From Hymenolepis diminuta (taxonomy: Eukaryota > Platyhelminthes > Cestoda > Cyclophyllidea > Hymenolepididae), in contig CAADRB010000002.1 of NCBI GenBank assembly GCA_900708905.1, forward strand, positions 6,321,885 to 6,385,884: a stretch of 64,000 nt of DNA, in the 5' to 3' direction. The notes under the pieces were generated by a model. It worked only from the letters and a program-made list of their open reading frames with translations, ran no database searches and was not told where the DNA came from. This document shows, one piece after another, positions 50,976 through 64,000 of this stretch; position 1 is the first letter of the stretch, and every line of letters starts with the position of its first letter. The translations under genes were made by a program, and so were the position numbers.

Positions 50976-53900
50976 TTTTGAAAATCTGATCACTGTGATC
51001 GAGTTATAAATGCTAATGTAATATTATGTTGTCACTCATATAATACTGGTTATCTCTGAAATATTGCTAGAGATGATACTTTGACCACCGTTTTCATATA
51101 CAGAATAAAAAAAGATTATAACTCCAAGTTGCTCATTTATTTATTTTTGGTTAACATGAGTCAGGCCTGTTGGGGAAATAATTAACTACTTGGTTAACAG
51201 ATATTTACGGTAATGACCAGACTGCATTTACAGGCATGAACGTGGTTACCTAGTGATTGATAGTCCACCGCATCAGTGCTGGAGCTTGGGGACTTCGTTA
51301 AGGTGCTACAAAATTATTCTATTTGGCTTCTCAACAGCGTTAGACATGAGCCTACAAGCATAGCTAGGTATAAGATGTTAAAATTCACCAAATAGTGTAT
51401 TAAATTTTCCTCCTGGAATGATGACAAGTATTTCAGTATATTTCCGGTATCCAGGTTTACAGTTTGTGAGGCAGTCTAAATAATTTCATATGTAGTGGAA
51501 ATAGCATATTTTTATGTGCGAGGTTTAATTTACGAAATATTAAAATTCTCTGAATTCAGCATATACCAATTATTAAATGTAACTGTCGAGAGGAAAATAT
51601 AAATATATAAATTATTAAATATTTTTCTCTGACAAAATAAAAATTTTTTATTTTCTCACGATATTTACTGAAAATAACTCTCATCTCTTAGATTTTTTTA
51701 TGTGAACTAGTGTGAAACACGTTATACGTTGCATAGATCGAGATGAACGGTAATTAGTTTTCGTTGCATCAACGGGAACATGTGTTTTTCTTCCTCTGAT
51801 AGGGATATCGGCTTGTGGATGATAAAAGTAACATTACCAGATGTCTATATTAAATCGAAATATTAGTGAAAATAAAGTTAAAATTGCTCTCGCGCCTGGT
51901 AAAACTTGATGACGCATGTGTATTATTGTATTGACGACAAAACATTAAAGAATTATGTCAGTCACCACATTTCCTTATATATACATATATGGCTGTTTAT
52001 TAACATAGACATCATAGAGTAGAGGAGAAATAGTTTTGAGGAAGGCTAGGGAGGTTTGGTCAATGGGATTCGGGATAGTTATATCTTCTCAGCCCAAAGA
52101 ACATGTGCCGCTGCTTTTTCAAACGAACTTTTAAAGGGCTCATACAGAATACGATATCAACATTAAGGATGACATTTTGATATGTGGCGTTTCAACAACT
52201 CTTGTATTTTATAAAACTTGAAACAACTGGAAGTCAGATACTGGAAGCCCATACTGATCATTGCGTCTCCAAATATTTGTTTTCCCTTTGACTAAACCTT
52301 ATCTACTAGTATTTATGCACCAAGTGAAACTGCATCTAATAGAATTTGACTAGGCTTTTGTGCCATCATACAAAAAATTCAGCCGGACTGATTGAAAAAA
52401 TTAATGAACTGTTTATTAAACAGATATTATAATGCGGTAATGAAATATGATTCATCTCCTGATTATTTGTGACCTATTCCCTAGAGGGTAAATCTCACCT
52501 TTAAGGTGATCTGGACAAATTATGCAAAATCAACACGAGATTCTAAAATAAGAGCAGTTTATTCAATGAAATAAAAAATATTTAATCAGAAAATCTGAAA
52601 GTCCATTAGTGCTAAAGACGGACGCAATATATCTAAGCATCTCAGCATAAATTCAAAATGAAAAGTCATTTACCTCAACTAGCTGTAATGTAAATGAAGA
52701 TTGAAAAATGATTAATTCTTTGGTCGGAAATGAAAACAATGATGTCTTTAGCCAACTATTCATTGAGGAGACTTAATATACATTATTTGGAAGAAAAATA
52801 CTTATAAGTCGACCTATTTTGGAGAATAAATGAAAAGGTTGTCATTGAGGTAATCCTAGTTTCTTGAGCTGAGAGGTAATAGAAACACAAGCGACAATAT
52901 TTTTTGAAATACCGAACTACTGATATGAATTGCGAAATGACAACTTACGGAATCGTAGAATTCTTTCGAATAGTCTCCGAGAATTTATTATAAATAGAAT
53001 CAAAACACTTCGAAATCATTACATCTTACTACATAAATGACAGCCTGCTATTCAAAAAAATGACATTTTTACAAAAATTCCCCTCTATCATTCCCATCCT
53101 GCTTTTTCCAGTTTTTGATAAATGGTTACATATTCCCTTGGTTGTACCTCCTAAGAAGTCGTATCCAGCCTTCTTAATATCTTCCTCCTAGTTATAAGCT
53201 TTGATAAAACAGGACTTGGATGGCTCGTAGACTGCGTAGAGTTTCAGCCCATAATTAAAATTCCAGTTAACAGTAAGACACATTAATTAAATGCACCTGA
53301 AACTTCCTAAATAAACTTCCCTCTTACCGTTGATTTCAAAAATTCGATTAAATGACTGACCAATATTGAATATGCCATTACCAAAATTGACAAAATAATT
53401 AAAGATGATGAGTCTATAATAATTTTTTTACTCTTAGGCTTGAGTACGATTATGTCATAATTAGGAAAACATGCATGCCAAATATATAAAAATCCACTTA
53501 TTTTTCTGAAGAATTGCAAATTTCTAGTTGAGCACTTGGCTTTAAATTCTCCTAAAAGTCATGAATCAAAAAAGCAATTATGACTTAATTGTGGACAAAA
53601 TTTTATGAAATTTCGCATTTTTAAATATGCAGTTGATGTCATAAAAGCTGACTGCAGAATCCGACATACATGGGCAAGCAGCATTTTTTAACCTCACTTG
53701 CTAAAGTTTAATTATATTTTGAATTGAAACTTGAAATATTATGCTGCTTCTTAGATATTTTATTTTTGATGAAATACCTGAAACAGAAATATCTATTAAA
53801 ACATAAAATAAATTCGATACAAGCGGACAAAATATAACTTTTCGCTAAGCCAAACAAATTTTAAATTCTTTATATGGCCGTTAACTATACGTGCCTACAT

Positions 53901-54954
53901 CTTATTACCATCTGCCTATGTAAAATTACCTCTGAAATACATGACTCAAAGGTGTATCTTTTAAGTAAAACTAAAACTTTTGCACACTTTATCTACTGAA
54001 ACTCCACTGAATTATATTCTATTTGAAAGACCTGTGAAAACCCAATTGATGCAGAATTAAATAATTTTCTAAAGGGCCAAGAAATGGCACATAGAACAGT
54101 GTGTAGTATGCAGGTGCTCAGTGTCTCCCTCCAAGAAGTGGCGACTTGAGTATGGTTGACCTCCTCCAGTCCTTAAGTGTGCCTCACTTGTCCATCTAAA
54201 CACTTTAAAATGACTTTATATTACCGTGTGATTTAGCCAAAATTTTTTCTCCTCTGGACTTTTTGTGTTCTTTGCACTAAGTTTCTAATAGGATTCCTTA
54301 TGTTATGAAAAATAAACCGCTATTATTTAAAACACAATTTAAAACCACTCTTATATGTTAACGACAATTTTTAACATTTAATGATAACAAAATATTTAAT
54401 TAACGATGATATTTACTTGAATGTAAAGGACAAATAAAATAATATAATTGATTTACACCAGGAAAATGGAAAAGCCTTGATTTTATCCGATTGAAATCTG
54501 TAAAATTTATAAGATCTCCATCTATAAATAATAAATTTGAACAATCTTGTGAAACATAGCTACACTGGAAAAAGAAAGCCTGGAATCAGAAGTTTACTGA
54601 TTTTCTGAATTCAAATTTACCGAGTAGATTCCATTGCAAAATTTCTGGAGTTTCACACTTAAACCTCTAGTGTTTGAGTGTTTCAGCTATAGAATATTGA
54701 AAGCAAATTTCGATAGACTCTTCATTGCAGTGGCTCAGTGTTCAGAGTTTATTGACCAGTAGATTAAATCTCCTCGATCTCTTTAAGTAGTCAAGTGCGG
54801 TGAGAATGCAAGAAATATGTAAATTTTCTCGCTATGTTGCAAACCAATAGTAAATACTTAACAGAACATAGAAATAAACGTAAAATTAAGGAATATGTAC
54901 CAAAATACTGCGTGTCTGTGTCTGTCAGGGCATTATCACTGTGTGATTGTCTGC

Positions 54955-54956
<2 letters not shown>

Positions 54957-54985
<29 letters not shown>
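54957..54985. repeat. (TA)n microsatellite
   Basis: An uninterrupted TA run of about 14 units abuts the left end of the mariner. TA is the mariner target, so the repeat may mark the insertion site. Confidence 0.9.
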
Positions 54986-54987
<2 letters not shown>

Positions 54988-56145
54988 CGTAAGACATCTT
55001 AGGACACCTTACACACTTTCAGAAAAACAGAAAGTGAAACCGTTAAAGATTGAAACTTACAATTTCTAGTAACAAAACAAATAAACCTACTAACCTAGGC
55101 TTTATTCTATGTATCCTCTTTCGGCTTCCATCACCCACTCAATTCGACGCCAAAAGCGACTGCAAGCCTTGATGAGGCGATTTTGATTGATGTTTTCAAT
55201 CTTCCAGGCCATCGCTTCCATGAGAGAGGAATCGGTGTTATGGGACGCCCCCTCCTACATGTAATAATGCAGAAGATGAAGGTCTGGCGAGTAGTTAGGA
55301 GGCGGCTATAAGTTTGGTGCGGTGTGAGATGATGATGAAAATTCTTGGCCGTCCAATTCTGGGCTTTGGGAGCATTATGGGTTGGAGCCGAATCTTGTTG
55401 GAAGATATGGGGTCTTCCATTGGCTACGCTGTCTATCCAAGGCGGCTTAACAACAATGGTTTGAAGAGTCTCCACATAGGCATCTGCATCTGCATTGACT
55501 CTAAAGCTCTATGGAAATATTTGAGAAGTTGTGATGTGTCCATCATTGCCCTTCACAACACTGAAAACCATCACTGTTCGTCTGGGTCTGGGTGTTTATC
55601 AATTTATTTAAGGGTCGTTTTGCACGTATTAAACGATTCTCTTGAGTTTTTTTGTCAACATAAACTGACGACCTCGTCTAAGAGCTTACGATTTGTATCC
55701 GAGGTCTTGATGAAGAACACTTCTTATGCATTGTTATTCCTTCAGACACTCGAGGATCTTTGGTAAGATGTTGCACATTGACTTTCCAGGATTCTCATAG
55801 ATCATGTCATGCACTCTTCTGACAAACTGTGGTGTTCTGAGTGAGTGAACAGAGCGTTGACAATGCTTTTTTCTCTTCCTCGTGGCGGCCAATTCATCTC
55901 CATCATCATTTTCATTCAGCAGCTCCTTTCCAACTTTGCATGCACAAGATCTGGCGACTTTTAGAAATTTCGCAATATCTAAATTCCTCTATTTCGCTTT
56001 TATAGACACTATTGGAGTGTGTCTTCTCATTTCATTAGTTATAGTAGTATCTACCATGAGATCTTTTGATATAAGGGATACATCATTTATTATCGGGTTA
56101 GTTTAGGTTACAAAATATGAGTGTCCTCAGATACCTTACACACCC
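54988..56145 (-). mobile_element. Decayed mariner (Tc1/mariner superfamily) element
   Basis: The element is about 1.16 kb. The inner right end reads GTAAGGTATCTGAGGACAC on the complement, and the left end GTAAGACATCTTAGGACAC, which are imperfect terminal inverted repeats. Pieces of the transposase are recognisable on -: a helix-turn-helix region near 55880-56030; the second catalytic block FQQDSAPTHNAPKAQNW (55131-55475), whose D is the second acidic residue; and, in another frame, the LPDLHLLHYY block and a C-terminus like RLIKACSRFWRRIEWV. Frameshifts and stops break the gene, so it is non-functional. A partial copy of the same family lies at 29155-29256. Confidence 0.88.
55131..55475 (-). 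pseudogene. Mariner transposase fragment
   Basis: The longest surviving piece of the transposase frame spans the ETLQTIVVKPPWIDS segment and the QQDSAPTHNA catalytic motif. After NFHHH the frame is lost to a frameshift and the true continuation runs in another frame towards 55125. This is the C-terminal half of a DDD-type mariner transposase. Confidence 0.85.
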
Positions 56146-59100
56146 TTTATCTATACCCGTAAATCCACTGACTTTTACTAAACAAAAAATCAAAGAGGTA
56201 AATCAGAAGAAGTCTAGGACACATATGTAGGTGCTGGTAGAGCAAAATATTTTATTTAGCCCACTAATCAAACTTAAATCAAGACATCTGAGCAATTATA
56301 ATTAACACATATAAGTTGAATAGAATATGATCGCGTTGAGAGCGAGTGTTTTATGGTTCACGTTGCAGCCTTGAAGTATGTGTGCAATAGTGAAACTAAA
56401 CGTTGCTTTTTTTTCACATTATAAATCAGCTCATTTTTGTCATTTATGACCTTCAGTAGTTAGAGAAAACCAACTTGAAATGGAACAGACCTGACACTGA
56501 AGAAATTAACAATCACATGATATTAAAATGAAGAGTCAGGGTTTATCATTCTCACAATATTCCAGAGTCCGCCTTTGTGTGAATAATAGTGAATTCTACT
56601 ATGTTAAAATTTCTTTTTAGTCTCCCTTACCCGTACTTGGATGTAAAAAGGCACATTAGTCAAGATAGCATGACCGATCAAAGAATTAAATCAACTGGTC
56701 AAAAGATTTGAATGTCATCTTAGCTATTACCCTGGAGGTCAAATAGTATTACTCCTTAATAATACAGACGACTCAGTAAAACGCGTAATGACCTTTCTAA
56801 AAAATGAGCTATTTTCAACCGTCGCTATATATTGATAGACAGCTACACCGAGTTCCTTCGGTTTTGTGTTTTCGTACACCTTGTGTTCTCTTTCCGGGAC
56901 TTTAATGGCTAATTCCCTTTTACCTGTATTAACACTATTTGGGCATAGATTACTTATTGCTCAGCGTCTTAAGAAACAGGACTCAAATCCTTCGTACGTA
57001 TTTAACGTTGTGTTTTTTGCCAAAATCGATGCATCATTTCTCACGTTAAGATTCTGCCTCTCCGTAGTTAGCCAAATACCAAGTCAGGCTCAGTAAATAC
57101 CTCCGTTTCATCCTCTACTGATTTATTTTTGATCCCTTTAACCAAGTTCGTTTCTGCACCCTACGGCCATGAAAGCAAAGATTTTTTCTTTGGTAGTGAT
57201 CAGTGATTGAAATATATGTAAACCAAGTGAGAGCTCAAGTAAACGTTATCAGTCAATAAAAGTCCAATAACTGGAAGGTCAATCCACTTTATTAGTAAAC
57301 AAGATAAAGGATGTAACATAATGCGAGCTTCTCATCAGACTAGCTCCAGAATATTTTCTTTCCGTCCAGGACAAGTGTGTTCAAGGTTTTCCCCCATTCG
57401 ATAATTGAACGTTTTCAGCGCTAATCCTGGGTAATGTGAAGGTATTATGATAAAGATAAAATTGCAGTTAGTTACAATTCTTATCGACTAACGCTAACTG
57501 AACAATAGGTCATTCTGATAAATGGACTTTCATTGATGAATTTCAATTCTGTAAAATGCGAGTGAACTGAATTTTATCCCCTTATCCTCTCCGCTCCTTA
57601 ACCTTCCTTGCTGTTTAATGCAGTCGGAAAGATTAACTTCATTTTTTTGAAAACTTTCTGATAGTTGATTGCTCAAAGTAATGTTTACTTGAAAACAAAG
57701 ATGGAATATAACTTTAAGTGTTAATAAAGTTTTCCTAAAACTCATTTGTGCTGATTAATTTAAACAGGTGACCTGGATTATTTTTCTTACTCATCAAATA
57801 AAAACTGTAATAAAATCTTTGAATTAATTCGCCTACATAAAGTGTAAAATTTAAAAATCTTGCGATGATTTGGAATTTTCAAATAGGATATATTTCAATG
57901 AAAGTCTGAAAACTGATTTTGTTACCAGGATTTGAATTTCGGATTAATTTATCCTAATGAAAATTTGCTTTGATTGTTTAAAATTAAGTTGACATAAAAA
58001 CAGATACCATCAAAGTGTTGAATTGTAAATTTCAAGAAGAAGAGATAATGAATCAAATAGGACGATTATTTGAATTAAATATCTTATCAAAGAACACATG
58101 CAATACAACCTTGACTCATGTTCGTTGTTCTCTTGCCAGAGCCATTTCATGAGTAATTGAAAAATAGAATAAGAGCATTAACGGTGGGAAAAATTAAACC
58201 CAATTATTATACTTAGTGGTATATTTAATCTGATTGGAAAAGCTTCTCGAATTAAATTTCAATCTGAAATTCGTTTTACGTTATATCTTCGTGCAGTGAT
58301 AGGATTTTTCTTTCATGGTCCGAAATCTACACCTTGTTAGTACTCACAGACCAAATAAAGAAGACCAACAAATTAGCTAATGCAGAAGAGATACAGTGAT
58401 TCGTTTGCCATTTGGAATTAAAAGTTTAGCATAGCGGACAATAGGGACTAGAAACAACAGAAAATGTTTTTCTTGGTTGATTAAATCTCCTTCAAATAGG
58501 CAATTAATTTTTTGTATATATACCATGATGCTTGAGCCACTCCCGATTTCCTGCACGAAGTGCATTATCATTCTATAAAATTCGAAGGTATAAAGCGATT
58601 TACAGAATTGTTCTTTGCCATAGCATTCCTTTTTGATCTCCTTGCAAATTGTACCTTCATCTCCAACAATAAAATAAGACTGTGCATTGCGATTTTCCTG
58701 CCTCTAAGGTACCTCATTCTTTCACGTATTTATCCATAAGTTGACACCGAAGTCATTTATGTAAGTTAAAGAAACCACACACCAATTATCAAAGTACACC
58801 AAAAAAGAATGGAATATTTTAAATCTGTGCAGTTAGTGATATATGCTTTCTTTGGCCATCAAATAAATAAGAACCTGTTTGCGAAATATTCAGGAATAAA
58901 AATGATAGTCTGCGAAAAATCAACACTTAATATAATTTCCATAACGTAGTTCTTAATTTTATGTTCCATTCGAACGAAACACCGTCAAATATGTCCAACA
59001 ATGAAGGAATCATTCATCACTTCAGCTTAAAAAATTCCCGATTTTAACTTTCCTTTCCCATGAAGATAAATGCAATTTTTGAATTTGTTCCTTTTATACT

Positions 59101-62100
59101 CACTTTAACCGATCGTTTGTGATTTAATATGTTGAAATAAGGAAAAAAAACAAATTTGTTGTATACGGATGTTTTCAACAGTCCTCAGATGTCACCGGAA
59201 GTTAGATGAAGACTTGAAGAGGAATAGAGTTTACCGATCAGAGCAAATTTATTATTGCTCGAAGATATAAAATGAAATTACAAACAACAATTATGCATGA
59301 TACAAATTGTTTTCATGTTAATACATTTTCCTTGCATCTATTTTTGTATAAATACATTTCTCTCATTTAAAGAGCATGATTTTATGAAAAATATTTGAAT
59401 AATTCCATTTTAACTGGATAGAGGTATTACTATATGCACTTTATCTTATCCATAGAAATAGGGGTCTTTAAGCAAGGACAAATAAACAATATAGCATCAA
59501 GGATAAGACAAGATAAATGTATTTTCGTCAATAAAATTTAACTATAAGTGCTCCTGGCCAATTTGGATGAATGAATTCCAATACAAATTGATGCTGAAGA
59601 CTTGTTTGGTAGTTTTTCAATCTGTGAATGGGGGAACCATTATGCTTTTTACATCTCATATACATTTTTGTTTGAATAAAACACGAATAAACCCGCAAAT
59701 TTCACCCGAATTAGCTTACTTCAGTCTAGAGTTTAAATCAAGATGCAAATAAAAGAATTAAGTTTGATTGTAAGTGTTTAAAGAATTTCTATTTCCTTTC
59801 CCTATCTAGCTTAAAGGATAATAGGAACATGGTATATCAATCATATGTTGTTTTTTAAATTTTAAGGAATAGACTTTTAATATTTAAATAGCGTTTCTCA
59901 AATATCTGCTTGAAACCAAGAATCAGGGCAAATTCCAAGGTTATATGCAAATGTACATCTAAAGACTCAATTAAATGGCACTTATATTCGGCTCCTTAGA
60001 CGTAATTCTAGTTACTAAAATATCGTCAATACTGCATTTAGCCGCTTGAAATCTAACTTTACAGAACTGTTTTGGTCAGCTTAGTAATGACCATGAGATT
60101 GGCAATTTAACTGGCTTCATAAATAACCGCTAACTAGGTTAGATAACATAGCACCATTAAGTTTGGTAAAGTTTCATTTTTATCGTTAAGACTTAGCAGT
60201 CATCGAAAGGAAGCCTCAAAAGATGAACACATTTCGAAACAGACATGTCCATTTGGTTTCGGTGTTATTGCACTTTAAAAGACCTCGACAATATGACCGA
60301 CGCTATATGCATACGTTAACAAAATGAGACAATGGAAAGAAAAAACAGCTCAGTTATCCAGGTAACGCATGTGACTTAGCTATTATTTTAAACTCCACGT
60401 GACAACTGGAAGTATTGTATCTCTGGATGAGAAGAGGAGATACCAATACAACACATTAGTATTGGTCAAGTTCCACATAGGTGCATCACCTAGAATTACT
60501 ACTTTATTAAAGTTGTATCGCAGGATAGAGCCCTGCATGCAGATTTCCTTATCCATCGAACTTAAATAGGCACAGATTTTTCAGGTAGATAAAATGATAG
60601 CACACATTATTGATCATTACACTTGAGTGTTTTCTTGTTTATTGGTTCGTTATGGTTTAAAGAATCATCTTTTTAAAGTTACCTTTTTAACTATGAGTCG
60701 TCTTATTTTACACTTCTCTTCTCCCCTTCTCTGTTTTGTACTTGTAGGGGTAGCCACTAGGTTGACAGTTAACAATAGAAATCGACAGTTCCAAAAGTTG
60801 AACACAAGGGTTATGTAAATCAAAGTTTTATTGAACTAATCACAATGAAAATTTGAGATATTAAGAGGAGGTGAGAGAGATGTAAAAGTCGATAACCGTT
60901 TTTGTTTGATAGGTTCTGTACAATTGAGGTTTTCATGCCGTGTTAAAGAAAAGGGACACCACTAAAGATAACTTTGAGGTCACCGCGGGGTTAAATAACG
61001 CTCATTCGCGGTTAACTTGGTTATCAAATTCTGTCAATTAAAATATGCCACCTGAGGACTCAATTCGTTGCTACGGTAACTTGGGGTCACAGCAGAATTA
61101 AGTGTCATTGTGAAGATAAGTTGGATCTCAGAGATTAGTAATGACTTAGGTAAAAATTTTGGAAACGAATAGTGTGTTGAAAGTGTTGTCCCTATGCCAA
61201 AATTGCTTATAAAGTTTTGCCAGTTATAATAATACTTTATTCAATCATATCCGGGTAAAGTTTCCCCAGACGTTATTGGAGAATGCAATTTCCATGTGTA
61301 TAATAAATGAATGCGCCCTTACTAACACGCATTTCTGACCAGTACTATTGAGCTCTAGAAAAGAAGTTGATCAAATGGTTGCGATTTGAGAAGGATGAAT
61401 CAGACGTAGAGATTCACATTATAGATAAGAATATGGCAACTGTCGATAAGAGAGTACTTAAAATTTAAAGAATGATGCTCGCAATATCTAATCCCTAAAT
61501 TTTCTGGAGGATATAGCACTAAGGTGATCAAATGCTTCAATTATTTTCAAATTTAAAATTTTTTACTGTATTTTACTACAGAACCGAGGCATTCCGGAGG
61601 TACACTTTTCTGCCTTCAAACAGGTGGAAATCGGATTTTTTAATGCATGATTTAAAAATGCAGGTAAGCACGAAAAAAATAGCCCCTGTGAATTCACTAG
61701 TGTCAGCCTTCTTAACTAGTCCTCAAACAAAATTATGTGCTTGGAAACTCTCATGCCAAATAGAACTAATATTAAAAAATACAGCAGTGAATTTTAGTTT
61801 TCCTTTTACTCAGACGAGTGTAAACCTGAAAGCTAATTATCTTTTCATTCGGTATTTTCGATTAGACTTTGGAATTCCTTTCAAAGATCCAAAATATATA
61901 TTCGGGATTGGAACCATTAAATCGAAAGGGAGATATTCATTATACTTTTAAAGCATTGAACTGATGTTTGTTTTTATAAATACTGTATTTTCAGCTAGAT
62001 TTTTAATATTTGTCGTTCAAATATAATTACTAGTTCCGGTGATCTAATTTCCTTCCAGGTCTATTTTTATGAATAATCAAAATTTATATTTTTTACCTCT

Positions 62101-64000
62101 GCTAAATTATTTACACATTTTTTGTGTTTGAAAGTTAGCATAACTTTAACTAAGATAAGATAGAATCGTTAAGAAGAAATAAAATACATCATTTATTTGC
62201 AGACCTAAAATGACTAGAATTTTCTAAAACGAAACATAGGTTCAAGTCCCTATACACGAAACAAATAATTTACAATAAAATGTAAGTGTTAACATTTTAT
62301 AAAGCAAAATTTGAAATATTTGTTATAATTATTTTCTATTGCATTGAGCAACGGTATCGCTCATTTTTCTTGTGCATATTCAAATTCTAAAATAAATATA
62401 TTTTTGTGAATATGATAAAGCATGCCCAAATTTAACATACTAAGGCCAGAAAAACAGCGATACTCGGTTCATTTAACTAAAAGTTTAGAAGCTACGACAG
62501 TGAAGTAAAACCAAAAGTACTCAACTCCTGAAAATCATAGTTCAAGAAATTTTTAGAGAGCTCATCTAAATGTAACTTTAAATGTAAATGGCTCCGCTGG
62601 TCTCCTCTTCCTGCTGTGTGCGTCTAAATCACGAAAGTTAGTGTTGTCCTACTTATTGGGGAATTGAAAAAAGTAATTTAAAGTGGTAAGACAAACAATC
62701 TCGGTTAATAAATCGGTCAATAAGTACTAGACAACGCTTAGCGATTCATATGACGAAACACGAAATTTAAATTTTGGAAAATGAAACAGTGAACTGACCG
62801 TTAAGTAGATGCTAATGAACTCAAATAAAAAGTCAAATTGATCTAGATTCCTTTGATGCCCTAAATTTATTCTAAACAGATTTTTTAATTCTCTTTCTTT
62901 TGTCTTTATTGAACTAACAGGGTACCCACTTGCAGTTGACCTCCTATGATGAAAAAATGTAAAATGACTGATCTTGTCGTGGATTGAAACAATAAATAAT
63001 AGCGTAATAATTCTGAAACGCCACCCATGAAATGGAATAAGATTCGAAAAAGTAATTAACTGAACTGCATTATTGACAAGAATTCAAGATTGAATGCACA
63101 TCACTTCCAAAATGCTCCCCAGTACTAAATTTGGCAAACCAACTCCCTAAAATTTCTTTGAGCTATTTCTGATAGATCGTAGAAGTCAATGAGGAATACT
63201 TTTGAGGTTAAGCATTGATTCACTATGGACATTGACGGGAAATATGTACTCGAACATCGTCCACAGTAACTAGAAAATGATCAAATTTAAGACCCAAAGT
63301 TTAAAATTCGCAACTGTTACGAATTTTATATTATATGGAGGTTAAATGTAGCGTACCTGACTAAAGGGTCTACCTCAGCATTGTGTTCATATTTATCTTT
63401 TGTTACTTTAGGGTAACAAATAGCCGAAGAGTCCAGTCATCTGGAACTTAGGGTAATGTTAATTTGAAATATTAGCAGCCTTAATAAAAGAATGAAGAGG
63501 GCTATGCAGCGACTTGTTTCTGAATCTAGAAGTAGAGGAGGAAAAACGGAATCGCACATCAAATAAATTTATAAGATGCATACTTGCTATTAATACATTA
63601 AGAGGTATTCTTCTAACTTCAGTCAATATTATAAATGAAAAGTGTCAAAATCTAGAGGAAAATTTTACCTTTATAATAAAAGTTTAAAAAATGATTGTCT
63701 TTGTAGCAAAACAAGTATTTGCTTCAATTATTCTTTTAATAGAGCGTTTAATAATGCCTTTAAAGGGAAATAGCACATTTTAAACAGAGTGAATGATTTG
63801 ATCTGCCTACTGTTGTTCTTTAGACAATCCACCCCACTAAGCAAGATAAGAGAAGACAGTATTGGTGCATTAAAAGCTTTAAATAAGTGAATGATGAAAT
63901 GTTCTTCTTCAGTGACAATTATATAAGCGCTTCGAAAGTGTAGGAGTGCGGTATATCAACAGCCGGCTCTTATTTATAAGCTTCAAGCGTGCTAGAAGTG
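56146..64000. other. Gene-poor AT-rich stretch to the window end
   Basis: No recognised gene in 7.9 kb. A SINE tail-like patch (about 57322-57395) and unrecognised open frames (56866-57096 and 61532-61951, +) are the only notable items. Confidence 0.45.
61532..61951 (+). other. Unrecognised open frame of 139 codons
   Basis: This is the longest frame in the right third of the window. Within it, 61582-61665 is bounded by a strong acceptor (tttactacag) and a donor (ATGCAG|GTAAGC) and encodes TEAFRRYTFLPSNRWKSDFL and a few more residues. That looks exon-like, whereas the rest of the frame is AT-rich. No family recognised. Confidence 0.2.

Larger units (their letters stand above)
45404..54956. 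other. Long gene-poor AT-rich stretch
   Basis: No recognised gene in 9.5 kb. It contains SINE pieces (46984 and 50845) and a less AT-rich, hydrophobic open stretch at about 47810-48020. The rest is AT-rich with short unsupported frames. Confidence 0.5.

Noticed and set aside
55314..55766. 150-codon plus-strand frame
   Set aside because: It is antisense to the mariner transposase remnant on the minus strand and is a shadow of it.
61582..61625. Prefoldin subunit 3 exon (frame reading NRGIPEVHFSAFKQ)
   Set aside because: Only a few residues resemble the family, the frame stops soon after, and no other prefoldin exon is nearby.
1..64000. CRISPR arrays, operons, bacterial promoters or a defence system
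   Set aside because: The genes are intron-containing animal genes; no regular repeat-spacer array or prokaryotic gene cluster is present.

Overview
This is an AT-rich, intron-rich animal nuclear sequence, most likely from a flatworm and plausibly a tapeworm. The reasons are well-supported metazoan genes with GT-AG introns as short as 34-39 nt, a divergent ELP1, splice-acceptor-like sites a few bases upstream of several start codons (as expected for spliced-leader trans-splicing), and tRNA-derived SINEs. The lineage is inference; no marker in the window proves it.

Layout. At the left edge, 549-734 (-) is the last exon of a gene ending in an FYVE-type zinc finger. At 7452-8200 (-) lies a small secreted protein with a protease-associated (PA) domain, PRADC1-like. 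The best-supported gene is ELP1 (Elongator subunit 1, IKBKAP) on + from 10224 to about 24097. I resolved it into 23 exons whose phases all agree, giving about 1,426 residues. A two-exon antisense ORF with a signal peptide (14514-14762, -) sits inside one ELP1 intron and has no family I recognise. Converging on the ELP1 3' end is a TMEM50-type membrane protein (24425-24934, -). Then a TBC1D24/Skywalker-type gene (TBC plus TLDc domains) runs on - from about 44422 down to 26017, with introns of 10.9 and 4.2 kb. Divergent from it is SMAP, the small acidic protein of the C11orf58 family (44912-45403, +), which is intronless.

From 45404 to 64000 I find no convincing gene. The stretch holds a decayed mariner copy (about 54988-56145), a TA microsatellite, SINE fragments and a few unrecognised ORFs. 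A fragment of the same mariner lies in a TBC1D24 intron (about 29155-29256). A tRNA-derived SINE family appears in introns and intergenic DNA throughout.

The genes do not form one pathway. ELP1 acts in tRNA wobble-uridine modification, TBC1D24 in synaptic and endosomal membrane traffic, TMEM50 is an endomembrane protein, and the PA-domain protein is secretory. The most interesting items are the nested antisense secreted ORF, the acceptor sites at start codons, and the SINE family. All exon boundaries were read by eye from splice signals, phase and remembered family sequence, without transcripts or searches.
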